33,905 nt of DNA from assembly GCA_011090425.1 (NCBI GenBank), contig PHGD01000043.1, positions 1 to 33,905 of the forward strand, written 5' to 3'. The notes beneath the pieces were generated by a model. The model was not told the origin of the DNA. It was given only the letters and a program-made list of their open reading frames with translations, and made no database searches. Positions within the stretch are counted from its first letter, which is position 1. Every line of letters starts with the position of its first letter. The position numbers and the translations under genes are program-made. The stretch comes from Nitrospira sp. LK70. GTDB lineage: Bacteria; Nitrospirota; Nitrospiria; Nitrospirales; Nitrospiraceae. This document shows positions 24,478 through 32,433 of this stretch, in pieces.

Positions 24478-26124
24478 CTAGAACCTCGATGCCGTCAGTG
24501 TCACGTCGGTGTCGGGCCAGGCTTTTCGAAAGCGGGCCTCCACCGCAGCTGCTTCAGAGTCCTTTCCCTGCGCCCGGAGCGCCTGTGCGAGGCCGAACAG
24601 AGACCAGCCATTCTCGGGGAAGCGACGAAGGTCCTCGCGATACACCTTCTCGGCCTCGGCATGACGTCCCGCTTTCAACAGAGCGGCACCGAGCGAATGC
24701 CGAATCGGGTAGTACCACTTGGGCGGTTCGAAGTAGAGCCCCCCGTCCTCGATCTTGGCCGCCGCCCGGAAGTGGTCGATGCCTGCGGCGAGGTCACCAC
24801 GGCGAGTCGCGATCTCGCCGGACAGGGCCTCTGCGGCGACCGAGAGCGCCGTCTTCCCTTCGGCCCCTTCGGGCGTCGCAGTGTCGGCTGCCTTGACCGT
24901 GTCGAGCGTGGCTTGCGCCTCTGCCCACTCTCCTTTGGCAGCGTGCGCCACACCGCGGGCGTAGGAGGCCATCGCATACGAGAAGCGGATATCCTCCGGC
25001 GGAAGCGGTGCGGCCAGCACCTCGTCCCATTTTCCGAACGTGGTGAGCGTGAGCGCGTGGTACGGCAGCATTTCCTGCAGCATCCCGACCTGACGCGCCG
25101 CGTCGAGGTTCACCTTGGAGGTGAGTGTATTGGCCGCTTCAATCGCCTGAACACTGCGGCCCGCCATCGTGGATGCGAAGGCGAAAAAGTGGATGTTGTG
25201 CGGGTAGTAGGCGAGCGGATAGACGCCCATCGGGCGCTGTCCGTCGATGAACTCCTCGTCCGTATTGATCGCATGGTGGTTGGACTGCACCGCGTCGTTC
25301 CACCGGCCGACACGGATGAAGATGTGCGAGGGCATGTGTACCATATGTCCTGCCCCGGGCATGAGCCGAGCAAGCCGTTCGGCGCAAGGCACCGCGGCCT
25401 TCGGGTTCACCGCTTCGACGGCGTGGATGTAGTAGTGGCACGCGCCGGGGTGATTGGGGTTGCCCGTGAGGACCCTCTCTAGTTGACGTACGATTTCCTT
25501 GGTTTCGGGGTAGGGAGTGCCGTCTGGCTTCCAGTAGTTCCACGGACGGAGGTCCATCAGCGATTCAGCGTACAGGGTCGCGGCGTCAAGATCCTTGGGG
25601 TAGGTCTTGGCGACCTGTCCCATCGCGCGGGAATAAGACTCGTCCAACCGGACACGATCGGCCGGTGGGTCCGCCTCGTAACGTTGCGCGAGCGCCTCGA
25701 TGTATGCGCGCTCCTGCGCCGTGGCGTGGGACTTGAGTGCCAGTGCTTTCTGCATCGCCGCGTAGGCCGCAAGTCCGCTCGCCTTGTCCATTGGAGCGTT
25801 GACGTGAGGCCCATAGGCGAGTGCAATCCCCCAGTAACACATGGCACAGGTGGGATCGATCTCTGCAGCGCGCGTGAACGAGCGGATCGCCTCCGCATGG
25901 TTGAACGCATAGACGAGCCGCAGGCCCTGATCGAAGTACTGCTGGGCAGCTGGAACTCTAGTGGAGATCCGTTTGTGGTGAGAGCCGAGGTCCGTATAGA
26001 GGGGGACCGTGTCAGCAAGGTTCGACGGCGGCGCGGACGCGGCCGTCGATTCTGTGGCCCAACTGGGAACGGCCCAGGCGAGTAGTGCAACCGCGGCAAA
26101 CATAATAATGTGGGTAGACTTCAT
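24478..26124 (-). CDS. Exported tetratricopeptide-repeat protein
   Basis: A 548-residue protein from the ATG at 26124, fixed by AAGGAGG six bases upstream and the signal peptide that begins there (IIMFAAVALLAWAVPSWA, cut near ATE). TPR-like helices run through most of it: QYFDQGLRLVYAFNHAEAIR with SFTRAAEIDPTCAMCYWGIA near the start, and LGAALLKAGRHAEAEKVYRE with FGLAQALRAQGKDSEAAAVE at the end. The middle has family-specific motifs HPGACHYYIHAVE and HMPSHIFIRVGRW with many histidines, and a CxxC in CAMCYWG. The same motif set recurs in uncharacterised proteins across bacteria, where I know no assigned function. It is probably periplasmic. It follows the methyltransferase gene by 151 bp on the same strand. 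Longer in-frame extension to 26685 is antisense to that gene and not credible. Confidence 0.85.
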   Translation of the reverse strand: MKSTHIIMFAAVALLAWAVPSWATESTAASAPPSNLADTVPLYTDLGSHHKRISTRVPAAQQYFDQGLRLVYAFNHAEAIRSFTRAAEIDPTCAMCYWGIALAYGPHVNAPMDKASGLAAYAAMQKALALKSHATAQERAYIEALAQRYEADPPADRVRLDESYSRAMGQVAKTYPKDLDAATLYAESLMDLRPWNYWKPDGTPYPETKEIVRQLERVLTGNPNHPGACHYYIHAVEAVNPKAAVPCAERLARLMPGAGHMVHMPSHIFIRVGRWNDAVQSNHHAINTDEEFIDGQRPMGVYPLAYYPHNIHFFAFASTMAGRSVQAIEAANTLTSKVNLDAARQVGMLQEMLPYHALTLTTFGKWDEVLAAPLPPEDIRFSYAMASYARGVAHAAKGEWAEAQATLDTVKAADTATPEGAEGKTALSVAAEALSGEIATRRGDLAAGIDHFRAAAKIEDGGLYFEPPKWYYPIRHSLGAALLKAGRHAEAEKVYREDLRRFPENGWSLFGLAQALRAQGKDSEAAAVEARFRKAWPDTDVTLTASRF

Positions 26125-26275
26125 GGCATGCCTCCTTACAGTCAACGAGCCCGATCGTAATAATTTCATGACAGCCTCCTTCTGCATGGTTGAAAACAGA
26201 TTGTATCCGCTTTTACGTCGTACTACCGAACACACAAATTGACTAGGTCTCGTCGCTGTTTCTTGAAATTCCCCG

Positions 26276-27094
26276 TCACGCCCGAATACCGATGACTTCC
26301 AGATATTCTCCGTACACAGTGGTGCAGTCCGTCCCGGCCCGATTGTGGGTGGTCCAGAGCGATTCGAGATCCCGTCGCAATTGAGCTTGGCCGTCGGCAT
26401 CGAGCGACGCGAATGCCCGATTCGTAGGCCCATAATAGAGGCGAAACACCTCCACGACCTCCGACGGTGGGAATGGATAGGTGAAGAGGTATTGCCGCCT
26501 CGTGAGGTTGAGTTCCGAGAGTCCGAGGCCAAGCCTCTCGCGGACAGTGGCTTCGTCACCCCACAAGACAGGCGCCGGCATCCCGGACGGCGCGATGAAT
26601 TTCGAGACCGCCTTGAACATCTGCCCGATGAATCCTTGGGGCGTCCAATTACCCATGGCAATGGTGCCTCCCGGTACACACACACGGAGCAGTTCCTTTG
26701 CGACGAAGTCGGGCCGCGGCGCGAACATCGCGCCGATCAGACTAGTCACCACATCGAAGCTCGCGTCATCGAACGGAAGCGCCTCGGCATCCCCCTCCTC
26801 GAAACGAGCCTTCAGCCCCTCCGCCTGCGCTCGGGCCCGCGCCCGCTCCACTAAGTTGCCTGCGATATCGACGCCGGTCACTTCACTGCCGTCTTTCGCC
26901 GCCATCAGCGCCAATTGCCCGGACCCACAGGCGACGTCCAGCAACCGGCATCCCGGCGCGATGTTGAGCCTCTCATAGAACTCCCTCGCGCCGCCTTCCA
27001 TGTACCGTGAAAATCGATCGTAGTCCCCGGCTGTCCAGATCGATTTGAGCCGAGCCTTTACACTGTCCATTTCGCCAATCGCTTCATTTGTCAT
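26276..27094 (-). CDS. Class I SAM-dependent methyltransferase (UbiE/Methyltransf_11-like)
   Basis: A 272-residue Rossmann-fold methyltransferase. Motif I is [17 protein letters not shown], followed by an acidic residue at [31 protein letters not shown] is the motif II region, and [18 protein letters not shown] the motif III region. The N-terminal [20 protein letters not shown] helix is seen in UbiE-like and related small-molecule methyltransferases. Substrate unknown. GGAGGAGG lies before the ATG. It is divergently placed to an AraC-type regulator with paired repeats between them, so that regulator probably controls it. The TPR gene lies downstream on the same strand. Confidence 0.88.
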   Translation of the reverse strand: MTNEAIGEMDSVKARLKSIWTAGDYDRFSRYMEGGAREFYERLNIAPGCRLLDVACGSGQLALMAAKDGSEVTGVDIAGNLVERARARAQAEGLKARFEEGDAEALPFDDASFDVVTSLIGAMFAPRPDFVAKELLRVCVPGGTIAMGNWTPQGFIGQMFKAVSKFIAPSGMPAPVLWGDEATVRERLGLGLSELNLTRRQYLFTYPFPPSEVVEVFRLYYGPTNRAFASLDADGQAQLRRDLESLWTTHNRAGTDCTTVYGEYLEVIGIRA

Positions 27095-27185
27095 AACGGC
27101 CTCCTCCTTGTTTGAGCGATGTACGACAGTGTCTCATGCACCGCGCTGTTTCTGCTTACACCATACGCGAGAGGTGTTCCGGTGT

Positions 27186-27263
27186 CTTATCCGCGCGTCT
27201 GGTTCTCTTAGCAAGAGCATGCTAAGCTGCGGCTCACTTATCCAGGCGTCCGACATGCTTAGC
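27186..27263. promoter_or_regulatory. Candidate AraC-type operator region: two interleaved direct repeats
   Basis: CTTATCCGCGCGTCTG (27186-27201) and CTTATCCAGGCGTCCG (27237-27252) match at 13 of 16 bases, 51 bp apart (close to five helical turns). CATGCTAAGC (27218-27227) and CATGCTTAGC (27254-27263) match at 9 of 10, 36 bp apart; the first also forms an inverted pair with CTTAGC at 27207. AraC-type proteins bind direct repeats. The block ends 26 bp before the regulator ATG and lies about 92 bp from the methyltransferase ATG. Confidence 0.55.
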
Positions 27264-27289
27264 CGACCCCATACATTGCAAGATTCAAT

Positions 27290-28306
27290 ATGGATGTGCT
27301 GTCTGAAGTCCTGAAAGACGTAAAGCTGGACGGCGCGGTGTTCTTCTATGGAGAATTCTCGTCGCCCTGGTGTGCAGGCCAACCCGACGGAGGTACAATA
27401 GCATCGTATCTCCCCGCCCATCCAAAGCACGTCATTATCTTTCACATGGTCACCGAAGGACGAGGTTACGTTCGTACCGAAGAAGACGGCCGGACAGTAC
27501 CCCTTGAAGCCGGCGATATTGTGATGGCCCCGCACGGTGATGCTCACTTAATGGGCAACGGACCTCCCATCACACCGATCGACAGTACGACACTTCTCCG
27601 ACCGGTGCTGGCCGAAGGACGTATGATCTCTCAATTTGGAGGTGGAGGAGAGCTCACCAAGCTGATCTGCGGCTACCTGACCTGCGACTTGCAACTCGGT
27701 CAGGTCTTCCTGGCCGGACTCCCCCCGATCGTCAAGGTCCATATACGGGACAGCCCATCAGGACAGTGGTTGGAAAACAACTTTCGATATTCCGTCGATC
27801 ACGCTGAGGCCGCAGGCCCAGGCGGCGCCGCCGTCATCGCCAAATTGTCCGAAGTGTTGTTCATAGAAACGTTGCGCCGGTACATCCAGAAATTGCCGCC
27901 GACGCAAACGGGCTGGCTGGCCGGCGTGCGCGACCCGGATGTGGGAAAGGCCCTGGCGCTCCTGCATAAACAGCCGGCTCAGCCCTGGACAATCGCCTCC
28001 CTCGCGAATGAGGTCGGTGTGTCTCGTTCCGTGTTGGCTGAACGATTTCGGCATTATCTGTCAGACACGCCGATAGGATATCTCACACGCTGGAGGCTGC
28101 AACTCGCCGCCCAGCTGTTGGCGTCAACCAACAAGAGCGTGGCCGAAGTGGCAAACGATGTGGGATATGAGTCGGAGCCTTCCTTCAATCGAGCGTTCAA
28201 ACGCCAGTTCGAGGTGCCCCCGGCACGGTTCCGCAGCCACGCGAAACGGGCTCACGCTTCCTCTGTCGCTCCCGATCAACGAACGGGTCGGACGGCTCAC
28301 CGCTAA
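27290..28306 (+). CDS. AraC-family regulator with cupin sensor domain
   Basis: A 338-residue protein. The N-terminal cupin domain (about 10-170) has FHMVTEGRGYVRTEEDGRTV, then LEAGDIVMAPHGDAHLM, the usual AraC_binding/Cupin_6 pattern. It resembles the subgroup paired with small metabolic enzymes. The DNA-binding domain (about 215-320) has two helix-turn-helix units: WTIASLANEVGVSRSVLAERF and VAEVANDVGYESEPSFNRAF, followed by FEVPPARFR. The start has only a weak site. It is divergent from the methyltransferase gene, with putative operator repeats between them, and probably controls that gene and itself. Ligand unknown. Confidence 0.9.
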   Translation: MDVLSEVLKDVKLDGAVFFYGEFSSPWCAGQPDGGTIASYLPAHPKHVIIFHMVTEGRGYVRTEEDGRTVPLEAGDIVMAPHGDAHLMGNGPPITPIDSTTLLRPVLAEGRMISQFGGGGELTKLICGYLTCDLQLGQVFLAGLPPIVKVHIRDSPSGQWLENNFRYSVDHAEAAGPGGAAVIAKLSEVLFIETLRRYIQKLPPTQTGWLAGVRDPDVGKALALLHKQPAQPWTIASLANEVGVSRSVLAERFRHYLSDTPIGYLTRWRLQLAAQLLASTNKSVAEVANDVGYESEPSFNRAFKRQFEVPPARFRSHAKRAHASSVAPDQRTGRTAHR

Positions 28307-28545
28307 GCTGCACTACACTGCGAAAACCCTCTCTGGACATCGCCGGCACTGATCGATACTTTTCAATGTGCAGCCTGTTGCGATTACTTACATTCTCATG
28401 GTATATAGCCGCCCGAGTCAAATTCCCAATGATGAGCAATGCATATCGTTGACCGAGCGGCGGCTGTTCAAGGGCCGGCGAGAATGCCTTGTGTGTTGCA
28501 ACCACTTCATACATTATTGTTTTTATCTAGAAGGAGGGTCCGCTT

Positions 28546-28749
28546 ATGGAGAAGACAGTGCTTTTCGTATTACTCGGTGTCCTTCTTGCGAGTCCTAGCG
28601 TTTTTGATAATTCATCACGTCCTTCCCCATCACCATCGGTCATGACGGCCCCCCTTGCTCCGGCATCCTCAGCTCCTGATTGCCGGATACAGACTTGCTG
28701 ACACCGACAGGCCTTGAGCAAATTGCCGATTCAGCAGCATCACGCTGAA
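28546..28749 (+). CDS. Small exported-type protein, hypothetical
   Basis: A 67-residue ORF whose ATG is preceded by AAGGAGGG eight bases upstream, a strong ribosome site. The N-terminus is a short basic start then a hydrophobic run (TVLFVLLGVLLASPSVF) like a signal peptide or membrane anchor. The rest is Ser/Pro/Ala-rich and ends GLEQIADSAASR. I recognise no family. It lies 98 bp before the carbonic anhydrase gene on the same strand. 28307-28545 before it is otherwise empty. It is supported by the ribosome site and export-like start, not by homology. Confidence 0.5.
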
Positions 28750-28847
28750 ACCACAGCACTCCGCTCACTTGCCCCGGATCGGTTGGAGTTGGCGACGCCA
28801 CTTCGAGAGAGGTTTCTGTTCACACCACAACGATGAGGTGAAAACAT

Positions 28848-29834
28848 ATGAAGACGTATTTGATGAAAATCGCCTCGCTCGGCACCCTTAGCATCTTGCT
28901 GACAAGCCCTCTAGGTGCGAGTGATTGGAATCACACCGAAGAGAGTCAAGGCCGCGATGGCACACTCTGGGCGAACATTCCCGGTGTGCCGAATGAGAAT
29001 GATGCCCAGATGCCACTTGTCTTTGCCGCATGTGCGGTTGGGTCCCATCAATCGCCGATCGCGATCAATCTGACCAAGAAGACAATCACCGTAAACCCGA
29101 TGATACCCCCTCCCCAGAGGCAAGATAATAACCCACAAGCCGAACCCGAGCGCCATGCAGATTCCTTGGAGGTACGGTACGCACCTTCGATCAGCAGCGC
29201 GGAAGGGTCCGGCATTTCAACGGACGACGGGAATGCCTATGTCTTTCGGAACACAGGCCATGCGGTACAAGTCTCCTTCTCAAAAGGCTACCCCGGGAAA
29301 TTGCTCGTCGGAAAAGATGTGTATCCGCTCGTCCAGTTCCATTTCCATACGCCGAGCGAACACATCGTTGTAACGGATAAGCTTCCTGCCAGGAAACCGT
29401 ACGAGGGTGAATTGCATTTCGTGCATCAACGTGAGGACGGCGGGCTTGCCGTGTTAGGCGTGTTCTTGGACGCTTCAAAGCATTATGCCGAAAACCCCAT
29501 CTTGAAGAAGATCATCGAGAATACTCCACCAGAACACAACGCGTATAACACAGGCGATTCCGGGCTGCCGTTAGATCCATCGAAGTTGATTCCGGTGGAA
29601 AACGAGCATGTCTTTACCTATGCAGGGTCCTTGACGACGCCGCCATGCAGTGAAGGGGTGAGCTGGTATGTTATGTCCGAACCACTGAAGGTGCATTCTG
29701 ACCAGATTAAACAACTCCATGATATTTTAAAGTCAAACAACAACCGTATCGTTCAAAACACGAATTCCCGCACCGTGCAAATCCACAAAGATCTGCAGGT
29801 CGATCACGACCGAGACTACCACATGGGAAGATAG
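28848..29834 (+). CDS. Alpha-class carbonic anhydrase, periplasmic
   Basis: A 328-residue exported enzyme that hydrates CO2 to bicarbonate. A signal peptide (SLGTLSILLTSPLGA) is cut before SDW. The zinc ligands are H165 and H167 in VQFHFHTPSEH and H190 in GELHFVHQ. SLTTPPCSEGVSWYV and the N-terminal SHQSPIAI are the other alpha-CA signatures. A cysteine in AACAVGS and that in PPCSEG can form the disulfide usual in bacterial forms. It is longer than typical (about 250) because of an inserted Pro/Gln-rich segment at about 84-105 and a C-terminal extension with basic, asparagine-rich sequence. GAGGTGA precedes the ATG. Probably supplies bicarbonate or buffers pH in the periplasm. Confidence 0.95.
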   Translation: MKTYLMKIASLGTLSILLTSPLGASDWNHTEESQGRDGTLWANIPGVPNENDAQMPLVFAACAVGSHQSPIAINLTKKTITVNPMIPPPQRQDNNPQAEPERHADSLEVRYAPSISSAEGSGISTDDGNAYVFRNTGHAVQVSFSKGYPGKLLVGKDVYPLVQFHFHTPSEHIVVTDKLPARKPYEGELHFVHQREDGGLAVLGVFLDASKHYAENPILKKIIENTPPEHNAYNTGDSGLPLDPSKLIPVENEHVFTYAGSLTTPPCSEGVSWYVMSEPLKVHSDQIKQLHDILKSNNNRIVQNTNSRTVQIHKDLQVDHDRDYHMGR

Positions 29835-29890
29835 GAAGAAGTCCATCCGGAGAGAATGACCGTTATGATCTTTGGATATTACGATAGTCT

Positions 29891-29910
29891 GACGCCATGA
29901 TGATGGCGTC
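29891..29910. terminator. Stem-loop after the carbonic anhydrase gene
   Basis: GACGCCAT (29891-29898) pairs perfectly with ATGGCGTC (29903-29910) around a GATG tetraloop, 57 bp after the stop. There is no T run after it, so it may be a terminator of the factor-dependent kind or an mRNA-end stabiliser. Confidence 0.45.
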
Positions 29911-29975
29911 TACGAGAAGTAACGGGTCGGACGCCGTTCCGGTTGCGGAACGGCATCCGGCCCTCTTTTCACGCG

Positions 29976-29999
29976 GCCATCTGTGGAGCCATCTGTGGA
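29976..29999. repeat. Tandem 12-bp duplication
   Basis: GCCATCTGTGGA is repeated exactly twice in tandem in the noncoding stretch between the carbonic anhydrase gene and the protease remnant. It has no assigned role and may be slippage. Confidence 0.6.
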
Positions 30000-30086
30000 C
30001 TTTCATTGTCACGGGAGATTCCCGCTGCGCTATCGTTGCTCACTGTTCTCAATCGCTTCATACTGATACTTCAGCATGCTTTCATT

Positions 30087-30467
30087 CTTGATTCCGCAAT
30101 CGATAAAGTATTGAGATGGACCGGCATCGGATTCATGGTATCGCCCCAATTGCTGCTGACGAATCATCACGTCCCCGAAGAGGCGGCGAGTGGGCACCGA
30201 GCGTGCGTCGCCTTCAACTTTCGGGACGATTCCGATGGCAACGCCTTGCCGCCCGCCACATTTTCGCTCGACCCCGACGCATTCTTCCTTACCAGTCAAC
30301 CGTTGGTTTTCACCCTGATTGCCGTGGGCCGCTTAGCAACGGAGGGACTATTCGATCTCGAGGAGATCGGATGGTCTCGCCTGATCGAGGCCGAAGGCAA
30401 GGCAATCAATGGCGAATATGTCGCCATTATCCAGCATCCAAACGGCCAACCCAAACAGATCGCCCTG
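30087..30467 (+). pseudogene. Trypsin-like serine protease, truncated
   Basis: The segment encodes KVLRWTGIGFMVSPQLLLTN, then HHV with the catalytic histidine, followed by FNFRDDSDGNALPPATFSLD and a GEYVAIIQHPNGQPKQIAL region. Together these match trypsin-like/V8-like peptidase domains. At the usual Asp position (relatives read DFTLVAV by my recall) this copy has VFTLIAV. The serine-containing GSSGSP block is absent because the frame changes to unrelated sequence at about 30468. The 5' end is also unclear: the frame stays open to 29943 but I recognise nothing before 30087. It should be inactive. Confidence 0.7.
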
Positions 30468-30635
30468 CTGGCGCTGTTTGACGCAAACTTGGGCATTGAT
30501 GACCTGCGCTGCCCACAGGCGACGAAACCGCTCGAGCACCAGCGGCACCCCCGTATGCGCGGTGAGAAGGCCGGCATCAATTCGGTCATCCATCTCAAAC
30601 GGAAGCCGAACACTCTCAGGCGACAGCTCCGGCAT
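30468..30635 (-). pseudogene. IS1380-like transposase, N-terminal fragment
   Basis: From an ATG at 30635, preceded by AAGGAGG, the minus strand reads SVRLPFEMDDRIDAGLLTAH, then GVPLVLERFRRL and CVKQRQQG. This fits the start of IS1380-family DDE transposases (GLPLV-x-E-x-(F)R-x-L ... KQR-x-RG). After about 30468 the frame runs into sequence antisense to the protease remnant, so only about 56 residues survive. No terminal repeats were identified. Confidence 0.65.
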
Positions 30636-30657
30636 CAGTCTCCTCCTTGGTGTCATG

Positions 30658-30674
30658 TTCACCCACTGGGTGAA
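30658..30674. repeat. 17-base near-palindrome (8-bp arms)
   Basis: TTCACCCA and TGGGTGAA flank a single C. It lies just upstream of the transposase fragment's start and 188 bp before the rhodanese gene. It could be an operator for either or an IS-linked sequence. Elsewhere 30675-30861 shows no gene. Confidence 0.5.
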
Positions 30675-30861
30675 TCATGAAGCAAAGCCGCTGCCATGCG
30701 AATCCCGGCTCCTCATGCGGTCGGAAACCAGCTCGGTCTCTTCCGGGCTCGTGCGTAGCCGGAGAATAGGGTTGCATGCTCCTCTCTTGAGTCCTCGATA
30801 GGAGCGAGCTACAATCTTTCTATTATTGCCGACTATCTGGGGCCTTTTAAGAGGAGAAGAT

Positions 30862-31320
30862 ATGAGCACCGCCACCTCATTATCGCTGACGCTCATAATG
30901 GGTGTAACACTAGCCTTTTTTTCACCGATCTTCGCGCAGAGTTTTCCTCCTATCGTGAAACAGAAAGTTGAAGCAGCCCAAAAGCAGGTGAAGACGATCG
31001 GCATGGAAGAGTATCAGAAGCTCGTTGAGAATCCAGGTGCCGCTTTGATTGTGGATGTGCGGGAGCCGCATGAGTACGCCGCAGGGCATGTGCCTGGCGC
31101 AATCAATATTCCCCGCGGCCTACTCGAATTCAAAATCTGGAGTCCCGTCGGCTTTCCAGCCAGCAGCGAGATGGACCGTCCTCTCATTCTGCAATGTCAA
31201 AGCGGCAGTCGCGCCTCCCTTGCGGCACAGTCGCTTCAAGGTCTGGGGTTCACGCAAACGACAGCAGTCCTGATGAACCTCGACGACTGGCAGAAGGCTG
31301 GCCATCCATTTACGAAGTAA
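30862..31320 (+). CDS. Periplasmic rhodanese-domain protein
   Basis: A 152-residue protein from the ATG at 30862 (GAGGAGAA upstream). A signal peptide (SLTLIMGVTLAFFSPIFAQ) is followed by about 30 linker residues and a single rhodanese domain (about 50-150). VDVREPHEYAAGHVPGAINI and the active-site loop LILQCQSGSRAS with C112 are the signatures. It transfers sulfane sulfur, or carries persulfide, in the periplasm; the acceptor is unknown. The active-site loop QSGSR is the common sulfurtransferase type. No sulfur-oxidation genes are adjacent. Confidence 0.9.
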   Translation: MSTATSLSLTLIMGVTLAFFSPIFAQSFPPIVKQKVEAAQKQVKTIGMEEYQKLVENPGAALIVDVREPHEYAAGHVPGAINIPRGLLEFKIWSPVGFPASSEMDRPLILQCQSGSRASLAAQSLQGLGFTQTTAVLMNLDDWQKAGHPFTK

Positions 31321-31390
31321 CCTACCCGCCTCCCGGAGCAGGTTCCACCTCTTTCAGACGAGCATGCGTCGTGTGCTATACCGTACTGTC

Positions 31391-32341
31391 ATGAAGCAGG
31401 TCACACCGGATACCGAACTCTCCTTATCCTTTGAAAACCAGCGTGCGATTGTTTCTCCCTGGGGAGCTTCGTTACGACGATACCTGCTGATCGACGGCGG
31501 AGGACGAGAAACGGATATCCTGTGGGGTTATTCGGGTGGTAAGGGGAAGCGAGGTGGGCAGGGCGACGTACTCATCCCGTTTCCCGGCCGCGTCAGCGAT
31601 GGACGCTATACGTTCGAGGGACAGTCACTGCAGCTCGAATGTAACGACAAGGAAGGCCCGAATGCCATTCATGGATTCGTTCGCAGTCTGCCGTGGCGCG
31701 TGCTGGAAGCCCATTCAAACAAGGTGACGTTCGACATTCGTCTCGACGCTGACACATACGCTGCACGAGGCTATCCCTTTTCACTTGTCGTATGGGTGAC
31801 GTATGAACTCGGCGCCTCTGGGCTCACCTGTTCGTTCACCATGATGAACGTCGGGCAACAGGCAGCGCCGGTCGGAGCCGGATTTCACCCATACTTCACC
31901 GTTGGAACATCTTTGATTGACGAGGCCGAGGTGCAGATCCCAGGGACTGCCTACTTGGAATTCAACGAGCGGCTCGTCCCCACAGGGGCGATTCTGAGCG
32001 TGACCGGCACGCCGTGGGACTATCGACAGTTTCGCGCGATCGGCCGTCAGCGCTTCAACCATTGTTATGTGCAGCTCGAACGCGACGCGAAGGGAACAGC
32101 CACCGCGTCTCTGCAACATAGCGCCGGCGGGCGGGTAATCGACATTACGATGGATCATACGTTTTCAGCAGTGGTCGTGTATACCGGAGATGCCATTGCA
32201 GGCACTCCACGAGCCGCGCTTGCCATCGAACCGATGACCTGCGCGAGCGATGCGTTCAATCATCCGGACTGGGGACTGAAGCGGCTTGTTCCTGGTGAGT
32301 CATTCTCTGGACGTTATCGCGTGCGGCATCGATCGATATAG
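31391..32341 (+). CDS. Aldose 1-epimerase family protein
   Basis: A 316-residue GalM-like protein from the ATG at 31391; an in-frame ATG nine codons earlier (31364) is equally lacking in a ribosome site. The fold's conserved elements are IPFPGRVSDGRYTFEG, NAIHGFVR (substrate-binding histidine), VGAGFHPYF (catalytic-site histidine) and ALAIEPMTC (catalytic glutamate). These enzymes interconvert the alpha and beta anomers of hexoses or act on hexose-6-phosphates. The exact sugar is unknown and no sugar operon lies nearby. Confidence 0.88.
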   Translation: MKQVTPDTELSLSFENQRAIVSPWGASLRRYLLIDGGGRETDILWGYSGGKGKRGGQGDVLIPFPGRVSDGRYTFEGQSLQLECNDKEGPNAIHGFVRSLPWRVLEAHSNKVTFDIRLDADTYAARGYPFSLVVWVTYELGASGLTCSFTMMNVGQQAAPVGAGFHPYFTVGTSLIDEAEVQIPGTAYLEFNERLVPTGAILSVTGTPWDYRQFRAIGRQRFNHCYVQLERDAKGTATASLQHSAGGRVIDITMDHTFSAVVVYTGDAIAGTPRAALAIEPMTCASDAFNHPDWGLKRLVPGESFSGRYRVRHRSI

Positions 32342-32433
32342 TGAAACGCTCTGAGGAAATCTCTGCCGAAAGACAGGGCGATTCTACGTGAGAGAATCTG
32401 AGCGGAGATGGTGACACCGCAGCAGGGTAGTTC

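Noticed and set aside
24478..26685. A single 735-residue protein starting at 26685
   Set aside because: The first part is antisense to the methyltransferase gene, and a strong ribosome site and signal peptide set the true start at 26124.
30675..31004. A 109-residue minus-strand ORF over the start of the rhodanese gene
   Set aside because: It overlaps the signal peptide of a well-supported gene and shows no recognisable family.
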